A stretch of DNA of 64,000 nt from Bermanella sp047621325 (GCA_047621325.1 JBLHLT010000007.1:62001-126000), one strand, 5' to 3'. Shown: positions 34,576-44,508, numbered from the stretch's first letter. Numbers and translations are program-made. Notes: generated by a model not told the origin, from the sequence alone.

Positions 34576-36450
34576 TTAATCATTCACTTTTGGGTTATAT
34601 AACCAAAGCGTATTATTTTCTTGGAAGCCATCTTCACCTAGAAGAATACGACCATCGTCCATTACGATCACGTTGTCTGGTTGAGACAAGCCGTTCACAT
34701 CACAACGCTCAGCACCACTCAAAGATGAACGATACGTTGAACCCATTAATACAGGCTCAATACGCGATACATCATAGTTAGCTTCAAGTTTCATGCGATA
34801 CACGCCACCGCAATCTTTAACTCGGGCCGATAACTGCACATCACCAACGCTATCAATTAAGCCACTCGTTAAGTAAGAGATTGCAAAATAGACATAAGCA
34901 TCTGTCACTACTTCACCTGCAATTAAATCTGTGCCTTCGACCGCTTCTTCTGCACGTTTTTGGTTAATGTATATACCTTCTAATTTTTTCCACTCCGCCG
35001 TCGCACCTTTAGCGCGTGCCGCCTTACGTGACTCTAAAAACGCAATTCGATCATCCATGACGCTCTCTGCCGTCACTTTGCCGCCGCCATTGGCAATTGT
35101 CGGATAATTTGCATTTCCAGCGGCCCATGCTGTCGCATCGCTATCGGTTAGATAACTTGTATGCCCACCGTTATGGTATTCAACCGCATCATACTCAGCT
35201 ACCCAACTTTCAATCTGAGTATCATTACCATATGCAAGTGCAATCCAAGTAATATTAAAGCCTGTGGTAGATGGCTCGTTGCTACCAATATCTTGTGTTA
35301 ACTTGGCGGCATACAGAGTACCTTTGCTTAAATCTTCTGCGCTATCGGCTACAAATTTATACATGACACCATCCGTGTCATCTTGAGACAAATAAACCGT
35401 TTTACGGTCAGGCATCACAATGGCATTTTCATGTTCGAATCGACCCATAGCATAACGCTTAATTGGTGTAGGGGTTGCTGATGTTGGGTTTTCTATTTCA
35501 ACGATATAATGTAAACGGTAGGTATTAGGAACGACATTTGGCGATGCATTAGTTGGGTCCATATAGGCTTTCAGCGCATCACGATTACCGTATTTATCGG
35601 TCGCACTGAGGTCATCCCACAAGTGAGTCGCATCCCCAAAGTTACCCCATTCTTCTGATGTTAACGGCGTGCCCCAAGGAGAAACAGAACCAAAACAGTT
35701 GGCAATTGTGCCCCACATGCCAAAATCTAACATCATCACATCAGTAGAATTTACTTCCCAGCCTGCATTTGTTTTTGTTAACTTCAAACGACTCATGCCA
35801 CCAGGAATCGATTCCCAATTTGTAAACAAGTAACCTTCGTTGTTACTGGTTTGAATAAAGCCATTGAAATCAGGATCATCAATCGTTACTACTGGTGCGG
35901 TACCGTCTTTATCATAAATAACACCAAGGCCATTTGGTAAACCACCGCTAAACGTATCACCAGTTTGTGCAATCACTTGATATTCACCATATGCACTCAT
36001 GACCGTTTGACGTTCTTGATCTGTTTTGGGTACAGGGGATGAAACTAAGTTCTTAGGCAACATATTCATGTTAACGCCTTTAAGAACCCCAATCGTACCT
36101 TTATTAAATACCTTACCGTTTTTATCTGACGCTTCATTTGCGTCTGATGGATGTTGCACATTAAAAAATAAATCACCATCTTCAGTTAGATAAGCACCGG
36201 TTACTTCCGCGCCCGCTGGCACAGTGGCTAAACGAGTAAGGCCTGCTGTCATTAAGCCTGCATCTGTTCCGTTGCCGCCATCTGTCCCATTTGCACCAGC
36301 AGCACCATTTGCACCGGGTGCTCCATCTACACCGCTTTTACCCGCTGCGCCGATTTCACCATTTTTGCCGTCATCGCTACCGCACGCAGTCAGCATTCCT
36401 AGCGTTGCAATTAACATTGCATTGATCAGTGGTTTTTGTATAAGTCCCAT
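34576..36450 (-). CDS. PhoX/DUF839-like lipoprotein on a collagen-like stalk
   Basis: 624 residues. The lipobox LTAC places the lipid at Cys23. Directly after it, residues 31-63 form eleven Gly-X-Y triplets (GEI GAA GKS GVD GAP GAN ...), a bacterial collagen-like stalk that may trimerise. The rest resembles the PhoX/DUF839 beta-propeller family: NEGYLFTNWESIPGGMSRL, RYAMGRFEHENAIVMPDRKTVYLSQDDTDG (read in parts) and a C-terminal DNVIVMDDGRILLGEDG. PhoX enzymes are calcium/iron alkaline phosphatases, but other DUF839 proteins have unknown activity, so phosphatase function is a guess. Confidence 0.82.
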   Translation of the reverse strand: MGLIQKPLINAMLIATLGMLTACGSDDGKNGEIGAAGKSGVDGAPGANGAAGANGTDGGNGTDAGLMTAGLTRLATVPAGAEVTGAYLTEDGDLFFNVQHPSDANEASDKNGKVFNKGTIGVLKGVNMNMLPKNLVSSPVPKTDQERQTVMSAYGEYQVIAQTGDTFSGGLPNGLGVIYDKDGTAPVVTIDDPDFNGFIQTSNNEGYLFTNWESIPGGMSRLKLTKTNAGWEVNSTDVMMLDFGMWGTIANCFGSVSPWGTPLTSEEWGNFGDATHLWDDLSATDKYGNRDALKAYMDPTNASPNVVPNTYRLHYIVEIENPTSATPTPIKRYAMGRFEHENAIVMPDRKTVYLSQDDTDGVMYKFVADSAEDLSKGTLYAAKLTQDIGSNEPSTTGFNITWIALAYGNDTQIESWVAEYDAVEYHNGGHTSYLTDSDATAWAAGNANYPTIANGGGKVTAESVMDDRIAFLESRKAARAKGATAEWKKLEGIYINQKRAEEAVEGTDLIAGEVVTDAYVYFAISYLTSGLIDSVGDVQLSARVKDCGGVYRMKLEANYDVSRIEPVLMGSTYRSSLSGAERCDVNGLSQPDNVIVMDDGRILLGEDGFQENNTLWLYNPKVND

Positions 36451-36604
36451 CAGGCTGCCCTTCTAATTATTTGATCAGGAGTGATTTCCTGTGCGACACG
36501 GTAGTAAGCAAAGATGACAAACACATAAAAACTTTGTGAAGAAAATAAGTACGTTTTATGAATTAACGCACACAGATGGAATTTAAATGTGAATGAATAC
36601 CAAC

Positions 36605-36634
36605 AAAAAAGCAGGCCTGTATGACACAGCCTGC
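36605..36634 (-). terminator. intrinsic terminator of cpxP
   Basis: Read leftward, GCAGGC...GCCTGC with a 12-base loop is followed by TTTTTT. It lies 41 bases after the cpxP-like stop. The remaining gap upstream of the PhoX-like gene (36451-36604) shows no other clear signal. Confidence 0.7.
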
Positions 36635-36674
36635 TTCAAATATTTTTGTTTTAACTCAGATTAAGCGTATCGAA

Positions 36675-37139
36675 TCAATCGTCTTGATCCGCCTCGTCAT
36701 CATCGTCGTTCATACGATCACGCTGTACATGCTTTTTATTTTTCTTAGCATGTTTAGCTAACATGGCTGTGAATTTCTTTTTTTGTTGATCATCTAACAT
36801 CGCATACAGTGCTTGTTGATGCTGCAATTTCGCCAACACTCGCGACTTGTGCATCGCCGCTATTTCTTCTGCTATTGCTTCGGCTTGTGCTTCGCTGTAG
36901 TTCGTCAGCAATGCTTGTTTTTTCGCATGTATGGCCTTCATATTTGCTTTTTGTTGCTGTTTATCTGGCTTATTGCTTTGTCGCATACCTTTAAGTTGTG
37001 TCACTTGCGCCTCAGTTAAGTCCAGTGCTTTGGCTAAACGCCCTTCATGCCCACTGGGGCACGCCATAACGGTCATTGACAATAAACCACTTAATGCAGT
37101 GACCATAACCAGTTTGATTGTTTTACGACGTATACTCAT
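36675..37139 (-). CDS. cpxP: CpxP/Spy-family periplasmic protein
   Basis: 154 residues with a signal peptide (to about VMA at residue 26). It is largely helical, with an LTxxQ motif (ALDLTEAQVTQLKGM) and a weaker second copy near LDDQQKKKFTAML, as in CpxP and Spy chaperones. The C-terminus is strongly basic and then acidic (DDDDEADQDD), an unusual tail. It is divergent from cpxR, with an exact CpxR box between. In Enterobacteria CpxP binds misfolded periplasmic proteins and restrains CpxA. Confidence 0.8.
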   Translation of the reverse strand: MSIRRKTIKLVMVTALSGLLSMTVMACPSGHEGRLAKALDLTEAQVTQLKGMRQSNKPDKQQQKANMKAIHAKKQALLTNYSEAQAEAIAEEIAAMHKSRVLAKLQHQQALYAMLDDQQKKKFTAMLAKHAKKNKKHVQRDRMNDDDDEADQDD

Positions 37140-37212
37140 TGGAATCTCCTGTTGTTTTCAATGAAGTCACAAGCAGTATATAACCGACAATATTAAGTTG
37201 GGCTAAGGGAGC

Positions 37213-37227
37213 GTAAAGTAGGGTAAA
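37213..37227. promoter_or_regulatory. CpxR box
   Basis: GTAAA-GTAGG-GTAAA at 37213-37227 equals the Escherichia coli CpxR consensus GTAAA-N5-GTAAA. It lies in the 138-base gap between the divergent cpxP-like gene and cpxR, 50 bases before the cpxR ATG. Autoregulation of both directions is expected. Confidence 0.75.
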
Positions 37228-37277
37228 GTGGCCTTAACCCACTTGTATCTTTTAATTGAAGACACGAAAATAGCCGC

Positions 37278-37949
37278 ATGAATACAATACTATTAATTGA
37301 TGATGATCAGGCTCTGTCAGAGCTGCTTTGTGAATACCTCGCTGCAGAGGGTTTTGCCGTTGAGGCCGCCTTTAATGGTACCGATGGTTTGGCCATGGCC
37401 AGCATTAAGCACTACCAGCTTATTATTCTTGATGTGATGCTGCCTAATATGAATGGCATCGAAGTGTTAAAAAAAATGCGCCAAGCCAGCATTAATACCC
37501 CTATTTTAATGCTCACCGCCAAGGGCGATGATGTGGATCGTATTTTAGGCTTGGAGCTGGGTGCGGACGACTATGTACCTAAACCTTGTAATCCCCGTGA
37601 GTTACTTGCTCGCATTAATGCTATTTTACGTCGATCGCAAAGTGTTGAACGCAGTACCAAGGACAATTTTGTGATTGATTCGCGCAGGCTTGAAGCCAGT
37701 TACCTATCGACCTCACTTAAACTCACCGGCGCCGAATTCAAAACGTTAGAGTCACTGCATCAGCGCCTTGGCATGATTGTAACCAAAGAGATTCTATGTG
37801 AAGAGGCATTAGGCCGCCGCCTGACGCGCTATGACCGTAGTATTGATGTGCACGTGAGTAACCTAAGAAAAAAACTCATTGAAGCCGGTGCCAGCGCCGA
37901 CATCATTATCAACCAAAGAGGAAACGGCTACTTACTTAAGCCGGAATAA
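37278..37949 (+). CDS. cpxR: CpxR-type response regulator
   Basis: 223 residues. An OmpR/PhoB-type regulator: receiver with DDD at 8-10, phospho-acceptor Asp52 (LDVMLPNMNG), Thr in LTAKG and Lys in YVPKPCNPRE, then a winged-helix DNA-binding domain (about 130-222, with RSIDVHVSNLRKKL and GNGYLL). It sits 3 bases before the kinase gene and is divergent from cpxP. The CpxR box in its promoter supports the assignment. Confidence 0.88.
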   Translation: MNTILLIDDDQALSELLCEYLAAEGFAVEAAFNGTDGLAMASIKHYQLIILDVMLPNMNGIEVLKKMRQASINTPILMLTAKGDDVDRILGLELGADDYVPKPCNPRELLARINAILRRSQSVERSTKDNFVIDSRRLEASYLSTSLKLTGAEFKTLESLHQRLGMIVTKEILCEEALGRRLTRYDRSIDVHVSNLRKKLIEAGASADIIINQRGNGYLLKPE

Positions 37950-37952
37950 CAT

Positions 37953-39317
37953 ATGTTGCAGCACTTTGGTTTAACCGGTCGTATACTTTTTAGCTTTTGG
38001 CTCACCCTTGTTTTAGTTGTGCTGTCGATGGTGCTGATATTTATTAGCCAAAAAGACGACGACCAAGCTATACATAGCATGCCCCCCATTAAAACCGGTG
38101 AAAGTCTTACCCTTAAATTACTGAGTAAACAATATCCAGACGTCGCCGATTGGTTTAGCCAGCAAGACCCACAAGATACTCGCCGAATATTTGTCATGAA
38201 TAATGGCCAGGAGATTTTAGGTCGTCCATTACCCAAAATACTTAGTCGTATTAACAATAAGTTATCCACTACCCATCCATTTATTCATCGGAAGCGTAAA
38301 GGCTTTATTATGGTGGGTCGTTATTTATTATTGCCTGATGGCCATAACGTCAATATTTTAATTCGCAGTCACGATCACAAGCCGCCTATGCACAACATTA
38401 TTGCTGATCAATGGCTAGTGTTTGTTCTTTCTGCCATTTTAATCAGCGGTTTAATCAGTTATTTGTTAGCGCTTTATATTGTTAAGCCAATTATCGTATT
38501 GCGTAATGCGACTCAAAAATTGGCATCGGGTGATTTATCGATTCGAGTTCAAGATGATATGAAAGGCAACCATGGTGAAGTCTCATTACTGGCCCATGAT
38601 TTTGATCACATGGCCGACCGCTTAGAAAAAACCATCTCATCACATAAACACCTCATTCAAGATATTAGTCACGAGCTGCGTAGCCCTGTGGCACGCTTAC
38701 AAATAGCACTTGAACTGTGTAAAAAGCGCTTAAATATTAGTGATGATCAAATTGATATTGCTCGCATTGAAAAAGAATGTGAACAACTCAACGCCATTAT
38801 CAATACCTTATTAAACCTGCCTGCTTATGAACTAGACCCCTCTCTAGCGTTTCAAGATGATGTGGATATCACACGCTTACTTAGCCATATTTGTGATGAT
38901 CTGAATTTTAGTCACCCTGACCACAAGATTGCGCTATCCATCGACACGCAAGCACATTTAAGCCTTGTGGCGAACGAGCAACTATTACGCAGTGCTATTG
39001 AGAATGTATTAAAAAATGCTCAATACTATCACCAAGGCCAAGAGCCTATCGAAGTCAGCATCACACAAGAGTTTCCCAATATCGTAATACGTTGTAGTGA
39101 TCGTGGTCCCGGCGTAAGCCTGCAGCAACTTGAAGAGATATTTAAACCTTTCTACCGCATCAGCGAGGCAAGAGAACGCAGCAGTGGCGGTCATGGTCTA
39201 GGTCTTGCCATTAGCAAGCGTGCTATTGAGCTGCACAGCGGAGCGATTATGGCGCACAATCAAGACCCACACGGTTTATGTGTCGTCATAACGTTGCCTA
39301 TTGAGCCATCATCATAG
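37953..39317 (+). CDS. cpxA: CpxA-type sensor histidine kinase
   Basis: 454 residues. Two membrane helices (about 12-32 and 155-178) flank a periplasmic sensor of ~120 residues, followed by HAMP, a HisKA box with phospho-His240 (DISHELRSPVARL) and an HATPase domain (NVLKNAQYYH, DRGPGVS, SGGHGLGLAISKRA). The LRSPVARLQIALEL sequence is typical of CpxA. It is cotranscribed with cpxR. It probably senses envelope stress and controls cpxP and its own operon. Confidence 0.88.
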   Translation: MLQHFGLTGRILFSFWLTLVLVVLSMVLIFISQKDDDQAIHSMPPIKTGESLTLKLLSKQYPDVADWFSQQDPQDTRRIFVMNNGQEILGRPLPKILSRINNKLSTTHPFIHRKRKGFIMVGRYLLLPDGHNVNILIRSHDHKPPMHNIIADQWLVFVLSAILISGLISYLLALYIVKPIIVLRNATQKLASGDLSIRVQDDMKGNHGEVSLLAHDFDHMADRLEKTISSHKHLIQDISHELRSPVARLQIALELCKKRLNISDDQIDIARIEKECEQLNAIINTLLNLPAYELDPSLAFQDDVDITRLLSHICDDLNFSHPDHKIALSIDTQAHLSLVANEQLLRSAIENVLKNAQYYHQGQEPIEVSITQEFPNIVIRCSDRGPGVSLQQLEEIFKPFYRISEARERSSGGHGLGLAISKRAIELHSGAIMAHNQDPHGLCVVITLPIEPSS

Positions 39318-39393
39318 CGCTTAAAATAAAGCCATTCTCAGGTATACTCACCATGCGGATCCATTCATTTCCATAGCCGCTTTAAGGTGTTGC

Positions 39394-41742
39394 ATGCTGC
39401 GCGTTTATTTTGTGTTTATCTTTGTCTTATTTTTGTCTGTCAGCAGCCATGCAAGGCAGTCTTGTGATTGGCCGTTTAGGACCAGTGTCAATATTAAAGA
39501 AAATAGCGGCACGAGCCTTACGAACTACCAAGTTAAATTAACCTTAAACAGCAGCAGTTTTGACTCTCGCTATAACTGGAGCAGTGGTGGTGTGGACCTG
39601 CGGGTATATGACACCAATGATTCAACCGCTTTACAGTTCTGGATAGAAAACTGGAACCAATCCGCTAAAACAGCCACCGTTTGGGTTCGCTTTCCCACCC
39701 TTAGCGCTAACGCTAATCGTGGTATTTTCTTATATTACGGCAACACCTCTGCACCCACACTAGCCAATGTACCGTTCACGTTTGTTCAACCCGGTATTAA
39801 GTTTCACTCTCGTCGTGTCACACAAAATCCAAATAGCTTAAGCAACGCTCAAAGTTTGTTTAACAACAGCAATGATACAACGAGTGGTTATGGCTGTACT
39901 TTTATTACCAATTTCACCGGCATTACAAATGGTGCGTTATTCGGCTCTAAAAATAACTTTATCGCCTACAGCGAAACCTATTTTGAAGTGAAATCTGGCG
40001 AGACAGGTAACTGGGCATTCCGTTATGGCGCCGATTTTGGCTGGGGGGGCGGACTATATGTAAACGGGTCGCCTTTAGATGAAAAGTGGAACACTGATCT
40101 GTGGTGGGCAAATAACTGGAGTAATACCAACGAAATATTACAGGGCACGATCAATTTACCTGTGGGCTATCATAAGTTAGAAATCATCGGTGGCGAGCCG
40201 GGAAATGATGGCGGTATTACCGTTCAATATCGTAAACCAAGCGGTAGCTGGACAACCTTTTCAACCTCTAATATTGATATACGGTCACGTGCTTGCCCAG
40301 TGACAGAGCCGACCATTACCTTTGGTGCACACGATGTATGCGGAGTTGATTTAGAACAACAAACCACAACCCCTACTAGCAATTCATGGGCGGTCAACTC
40401 AACTCAAACCCTGAGCTTTAGAGTCAACAATATTGATGCCGCGACAAAATCGGCGGCTCCTAATACGCGTACAACCATTATTTTACCCAATGCCTTTACG
40501 CTAAATAGCGCAACAGGCACAAATTGGAGCTGCTCAGGAACGGGAACAATTCAATGTAATTACAATCAAACGCTCAATAGCGCTCAAGCAACGTCTTCTT
40601 TATTAACCCTCACTGTCACCGCAAATAATGCTACAGCTGGAAACAGCACATCCATTAATGCAACCGTCAGCGGTACTGGGCTTGATTCAAATCTAAATAA
40701 TAATACTGTAACCATTAGTGTGAACTTTTTAGAAGACCCAGGCGCACCCGCCAGTTGCACATCCCCACAACCCGGATTACTGGCGAGCTTTTTTGATATA
40801 TCAGGATACGGCACCACCAACATTAATAATGCTGCTGCGTTTCAAGCATTAGTTAATGCTCGTGCTAATCAGACATATTTAATGGGGCAGACAATTGTAA
40901 ATCGAATTAATAAACCCAGCAGCAATAGCGGCAATGTATTTGATGCAGGCAGCAATGATAATTTTCTAATGATCCTTAAAGGATATGTTTACGCCAGCAC
41001 ACAACGAAATAGCAATTACTTCGGCATTGATGGTGATGATGCCGTTGAGGCGTTAATCAATAATAATGTCGCTACTGCCTATTATGGCTTACATGGTGCG
41101 GCGAATAACCCTCGAGGTACTGGAACATTAACACCGCTGCCAAAAGGGTTTACGCCTGTTGAATTTAGGCTACAAGAATACACTGGCAGCGATGCATATT
41201 TCTTATATTGGAGCAGCAGTGCGAACACTGGTTACTCAATTATTCCAGCTGCTAATTATTTCCACTGTGCGGGCAACGCCAATATTCAACTTACGTCAAA
41301 TATCAACGTTATCAATGACCCTATTAACGGCACCGCACAACCAAAGGCTATTCCGGGTGCCGTACTGCAACACACGGTCAATGCTCAAAATATTGGTAAC
41401 ATCAGCACTGACCGAAACAGCACGTCTCTCGTTCAAGCAATTGATAGTAAAAGTAAAATGTATGTAGGGAATTTATCGGCCGGTAGTCCTATTATTTTTA
41501 ATAATGGGGCAGGAAATCAAGCCAGTGGTTTAAGTTATATGTTTACCAGCCTAGCCAGCACCACAGATAGTATTGCCTTCAGTATTAATGGGACAAACTT
41601 TACCTATACCCCTGTCGCGGACGCTGACGGCTATGATGCAAACATAACCCATTTTCGCTTAAATCTTGGTGGCAGTTTTAAACCGACATTCTCAGGTGTA
41701 ACGCCCACTTTTAATTTTATATATCAGGTAAAAATAGATTAA
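39394..41742 (+). CDS. secreted DUF2341/PA14-like surface protein
   Basis: 782 residues with a signal peptide (to about SSHA, residue 20). An N-terminal DUF2341 domain (about 22-130: WPFRTSVNIKENSG, GVDLRVYDTND, ANRGIFLYYGN) is followed by a PA14-like region with FHSR and WGGGLYVNG, an Asn/Thr-rich beta-sandwich region with a DUF11-like pattern (320-450), and a second PA14/GLEYA-like region (460-620). This mix is found in surface adhesins and MSHA MshQ-type proteins, but no pilus genes are nearby. The gene stops in a 4-base overlap with the convergent LAL regulator. Confidence 0.72.
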   Translation: MLRVYFVFIFVLFLSVSSHARQSCDWPFRTSVNIKENSGTSLTNYQVKLTLNSSSFDSRYNWSSGGVDLRVYDTNDSTALQFWIENWNQSAKTATVWVRFPTLSANANRGIFLYYGNTSAPTLANVPFTFVQPGIKFHSRRVTQNPNSLSNAQSLFNNSNDTTSGYGCTFITNFTGITNGALFGSKNNFIAYSETYFEVKSGETGNWAFRYGADFGWGGGLYVNGSPLDEKWNTDLWWANNWSNTNEILQGTINLPVGYHKLEIIGGEPGNDGGITVQYRKPSGSWTTFSTSNIDIRSRACPVTEPTITFGAHDVCGVDLEQQTTTPTSNSWAVNSTQTLSFRVNNIDAATKSAAPNTRTTIILPNAFTLNSATGTNWSCSGTGTIQCNYNQTLNSAQATSSLLTLTVTANNATAGNSTSINATVSGTGLDSNLNNNTVTISVNFLEDPGAPASCTSPQPGLLASFFDISGYGTTNINNAAAFQALVNARANQTYLMGQTIVNRINKPSSNSGNVFDAGSNDNFLMILKGYVYASTQRNSNYFGIDGDDAVEALINNNVATAYYGLHGAANNPRGTGTLTPLPKGFTPVEFRLQEYTGSDAYFLYWSSSANTGYSIIPAANYFHCAGNANIQLTSNINVINDPINGTAQPKAIPGAVLQHTVNAQNIGNISTDRNSTSLVQAIDSKSKMYVGNLSAGSPIIFNNGAGNQASGLSYMFTSLASTTDSIAFSINGTNFTYTPVADADGYDANITHFRLNLGGSFKPTFSGVTPTFNFIYQVKID

Positions 41743-44357
41743 GCCGTCACAAGCGGCTTTCTATTTTTCATCACCAACACTTCCGCGCGGCTGCTCACGC
41801 CTAACTTTTGATAAATATTTTTCAAATGCCATTTTGTGGTACTCAGTGCAACATCCATTTCATCGCTGATTTTTTGGTTACTTAAGCCAACCAACAACAA
41901 CTGATAAATCTTTAATTCTTTTTCGGTTAACGATGCTAAATCAAATGAAACAATAGGTTTTATGTGTTTAAAAAGATCACTATAAACGTCTAAAAAGGTA
42001 TCCGGTAATTCGTAGGTGCCGCTATTGGCAAGTGCCGTCAACACTTCGTTAATGCCTGGCGCTTCATCAAATAAATTGCGCGAAAAAACACTTAAACTGT
42101 ATTTTTGAAGTAATACATTTAATTGGCTCATACTCTGCTGTATCTGCCCAGCGCGGTACGCCATAGCAATGGCATTGCATTTTGCAATCATGTACCGACT
42201 AATCAAACCCAGCGACAGTAAGTCCGATGCTAATGCGGTTAACTTTGTGTGTGCCATTGAAAACTGAGCATTAAGTCCATGACCATAGCAGGTGGCTAAA
42301 ATATAGCGCTCCTGCGTTTCGTTAAATGACCCCTCATGAATGACACTCGTACGGTCGTCTGATAATAGCGAGCATGAATGTTCACTTAATAGTTTCTCCA
42401 TCATAATATGATCTCCACTTACATAACATTGACGAGATAGCTCACATAAACTTTGGCTTTTAAAACGAGGGTATTTACCTAATATAAGAATTCTATTTAG
42501 CTGATCTAGCACGCCTCTTGCTGACTGGGCATGGCCTAATTCAAACTGCAGTCGTGAAAAATAAAGGTACACAGTCGCAATAAGCTCAGTCACACAAGCA
42601 TGGTTAACATATGGGAAAATGCTTTCACAAAGGGCATACGATCTTTTAAGTTGATTCTGTTCGTACGTCACCACCATCATGGCCACGTTCATGCATAGCC
42701 AAGGCATACTGCCTTGAATCATTTTTGTTGAACTATAAACTTTCGATATATATTGAATCGCCTGAATACCACGCCCCGTATAACGATCACACAGCGCTAT
42801 AATCATGTCGGCATAACATTGAAAAAAAACATAACCCTTGTGCTGCAATATAGTTTTTGCATGATGTGCCAAACGTAAGGCGTCATCTAACCTTCCATTT
42901 TGCATTTCAAAATATGCGGCTATAATCATTGAAAAAACTCGATTTTCACTCATATGCGCTTGAGAAAAAAAACGATCAACCGTATTTCGATCCAGCACAT
43001 CGCTGTCTCGTTGAAACAGTTTTAAGCTCAGTTTAAAAAATTCTAAATCATCTTTATATTCTTTAGAGAAACCCGTACCATCCATATCATCTATTAGTGA
43101 TAAAAAGTATTGAGCCTGATGAAAGCGCCGAGAAAAAATAAGCGCGTAAGCATAATTTAAAGACAATTGGTTATGACTCATCACGGCGCTTTCACCTAAT
43201 GAATCCAACCACTTGATCACGCTATTAAACTCACCTATCTTAAGCCAATGCACACAACACAACGATAATGTAACATCGGTGAATTCAGCATTCTTGGTTA
43301 ATAATGCATGATGAGCCGCCAATTCAAACTCGCCCATTTCAAGGCAAACAGATGAACTCAATTCATGTAACGTCATCAATTGTTTACTATTATTAAGCTG
43401 TGATAATTGCTTCGTCAAAAAGTCGCTTAATAATGAATGATAACGATACCAACCTGGTCGATTACAATCGTTTATTATGAATGCAGATCGATTCATCAAA
43501 TAGTGAATTATTTTTCCCGAATCATGTCGATCAAGAACTCGATCACACAAAACCTCACTAAAGCTTTTAAAAATAGCACTAAACAAAAAAAACTGTTTTC
43601 CCTTATCTGACAATGACCGATAAATGTCATGAAAAAAACAATCCATCATATCTAATCGTTCTTTTTCTAAATTTTTAATAAAATCTAAACCATGTTCATT
43701 TATCGCTAGCAATGTAACTTTAACACCTGACAACCACCCTTCTGTTCGCTTGGCGATCAAACCAACATCATAACCCGTCAACGAATAATCACACATAACC
43801 TCAGAAATACGATTAACCTCAACATCTGTCAAGGCTAAATCATGGCTATCTATAATCACCACATCATCACGTAATTTAAGCGCAACCAGATTGATTTTCG
43901 GAATAGATCGACTAGAGAATATAAAATGTATATGAGGTGGCAACTTTGCCATAAGATTATTTAGAATATTACTTTCATTCGGAAATTTTAAAAACTGAAA
44001 ATCATCAATAATGAAATACATAGGATCATCAATCGTTTCAAACACTTGAATTAACGTATCAACAAATAATCTTTCATTAATTAAAACATCATCAGTAAAG
44101 ACATTTAATAATGGAGCCTGAATAACATTCGTCTTTTTTCTAACTTCTAAAAGAATACTATTAAGGGCCATTATGATATTAAAATTTTCTTCCGGCACAT
44201 TAAAACGTGTAACAGACAAATCATTTCGACTTTCTTTCCATTGATTCAACAGCGTTGTTTTACCATAACCAGAAGGTGAAACAACCAAGGTTAAACGGTG
44301 ATTTTTAGCACGATCAAGCAGTGCAAGCAGATCGGGTCTAGCAAGTATTGATGTCAT
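41739..44357 (-). CDS. MalT/LAL-type LuxR-family ATP-dependent regulator
   Basis: 872 residues from the ATG at 44357, preferred because ILARPDLLALL is the normal start of this family; a GTG 18 bases upstream is also possible. The N-terminal STAND-type ATPase has Walker A SGYGKTT near 29-35 and Walker B YFIIDDFQFL. The middle is a long helical repeat (TPR-like) region, and the C-terminus is a LuxR HTH (LTEKELKIYQLLLVGLSNQ, KWHLKNIYQKLGV). Such LALs respond to small ligands. It is divergent from the haem peroxidase gene, its likely target. Confidence 0.9.
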   Translation of the reverse strand: MTSILARPDLLALLDRAKNHRLTLVVSPSGYGKTTLLNQWKESRNDLSVTRFNVPEENFNIIMALNSILLEVRKKTNVIQAPLLNVFTDDVLINERLFVDTLIQVFETIDDPMYFIIDDFQFLKFPNESNILNNLMAKLPPHIHFIFSSRSIPKINLVALKLRDDVVIIDSHDLALTDVEVNRISEVMCDYSLTGYDVGLIAKRTEGWLSGVKVTLLAINEHGLDFIKNLEKERLDMMDCFFHDIYRSLSDKGKQFFLFSAIFKSFSEVLCDRVLDRHDSGKIIHYLMNRSAFIINDCNRPGWYRYHSLLSDFLTKQLSQLNNSKQLMTLHELSSSVCLEMGEFELAAHHALLTKNAEFTDVTLSLCCVHWLKIGEFNSVIKWLDSLGESAVMSHNQLSLNYAYALIFSRRFHQAQYFLSLIDDMDGTGFSKEYKDDLEFFKLSLKLFQRDSDVLDRNTVDRFFSQAHMSENRVFSMIIAAYFEMQNGRLDDALRLAHHAKTILQHKGYVFFQCYADMIIALCDRYTGRGIQAIQYISKVYSSTKMIQGSMPWLCMNVAMMVVTYEQNQLKRSYALCESIFPYVNHACVTELIATVYLYFSRLQFELGHAQSARGVLDQLNRILILGKYPRFKSQSLCELSRQCYVSGDHIMMEKLLSEHSCSLLSDDRTSVIHEGSFNETQERYILATCYGHGLNAQFSMAHTKLTALASDLLSLGLISRYMIAKCNAIAMAYRAGQIQQSMSQLNVLLQKYSLSVFSRNLFDEAPGINEVLTALANSGTYELPDTFLDVYSDLFKHIKPIVSFDLASLTEKELKIYQLLLVGLSNQKISDEMDVALSTTKWHLKNIYQKLGVSSRAEVLVMKNRKPLVTA

Positions 44358-44492
44358 TATTATATTTATTTTCACATCACTGAACGGTACGTTTCATACT
44401 GATAAGGCTTTTCAGATAGAGCAAGGTTTATTACGCCAGCTTATTACAATTGATTACGTGTTAACACTTTCTCATGCTACTGACTGATTTCC

Positions 44493-44508
44493 CCCTCCCT
44501 TGGGAGGG
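44493..44508. promoter_or_regulatory. CCCTCCC-TT-GGGAGGG palindrome, candidate LAL operator
   Basis: A perfect 7+7 GC-rich dyad in an otherwise AT-rich 234-base divergent region, 84 bases before the peroxidase ATG. MalT-type regulators bind G-rich GGA-containing boxes, so the neighbouring LAL regulator is the natural candidate. This is inference. Confidence 0.45.

Noticed and set aside
36258..36360. Short-period repeat as a CRISPR or satellite
   Set aside because: It is the coding sequence of Gly-X-Y triplets, in frame with the lipoprotein.
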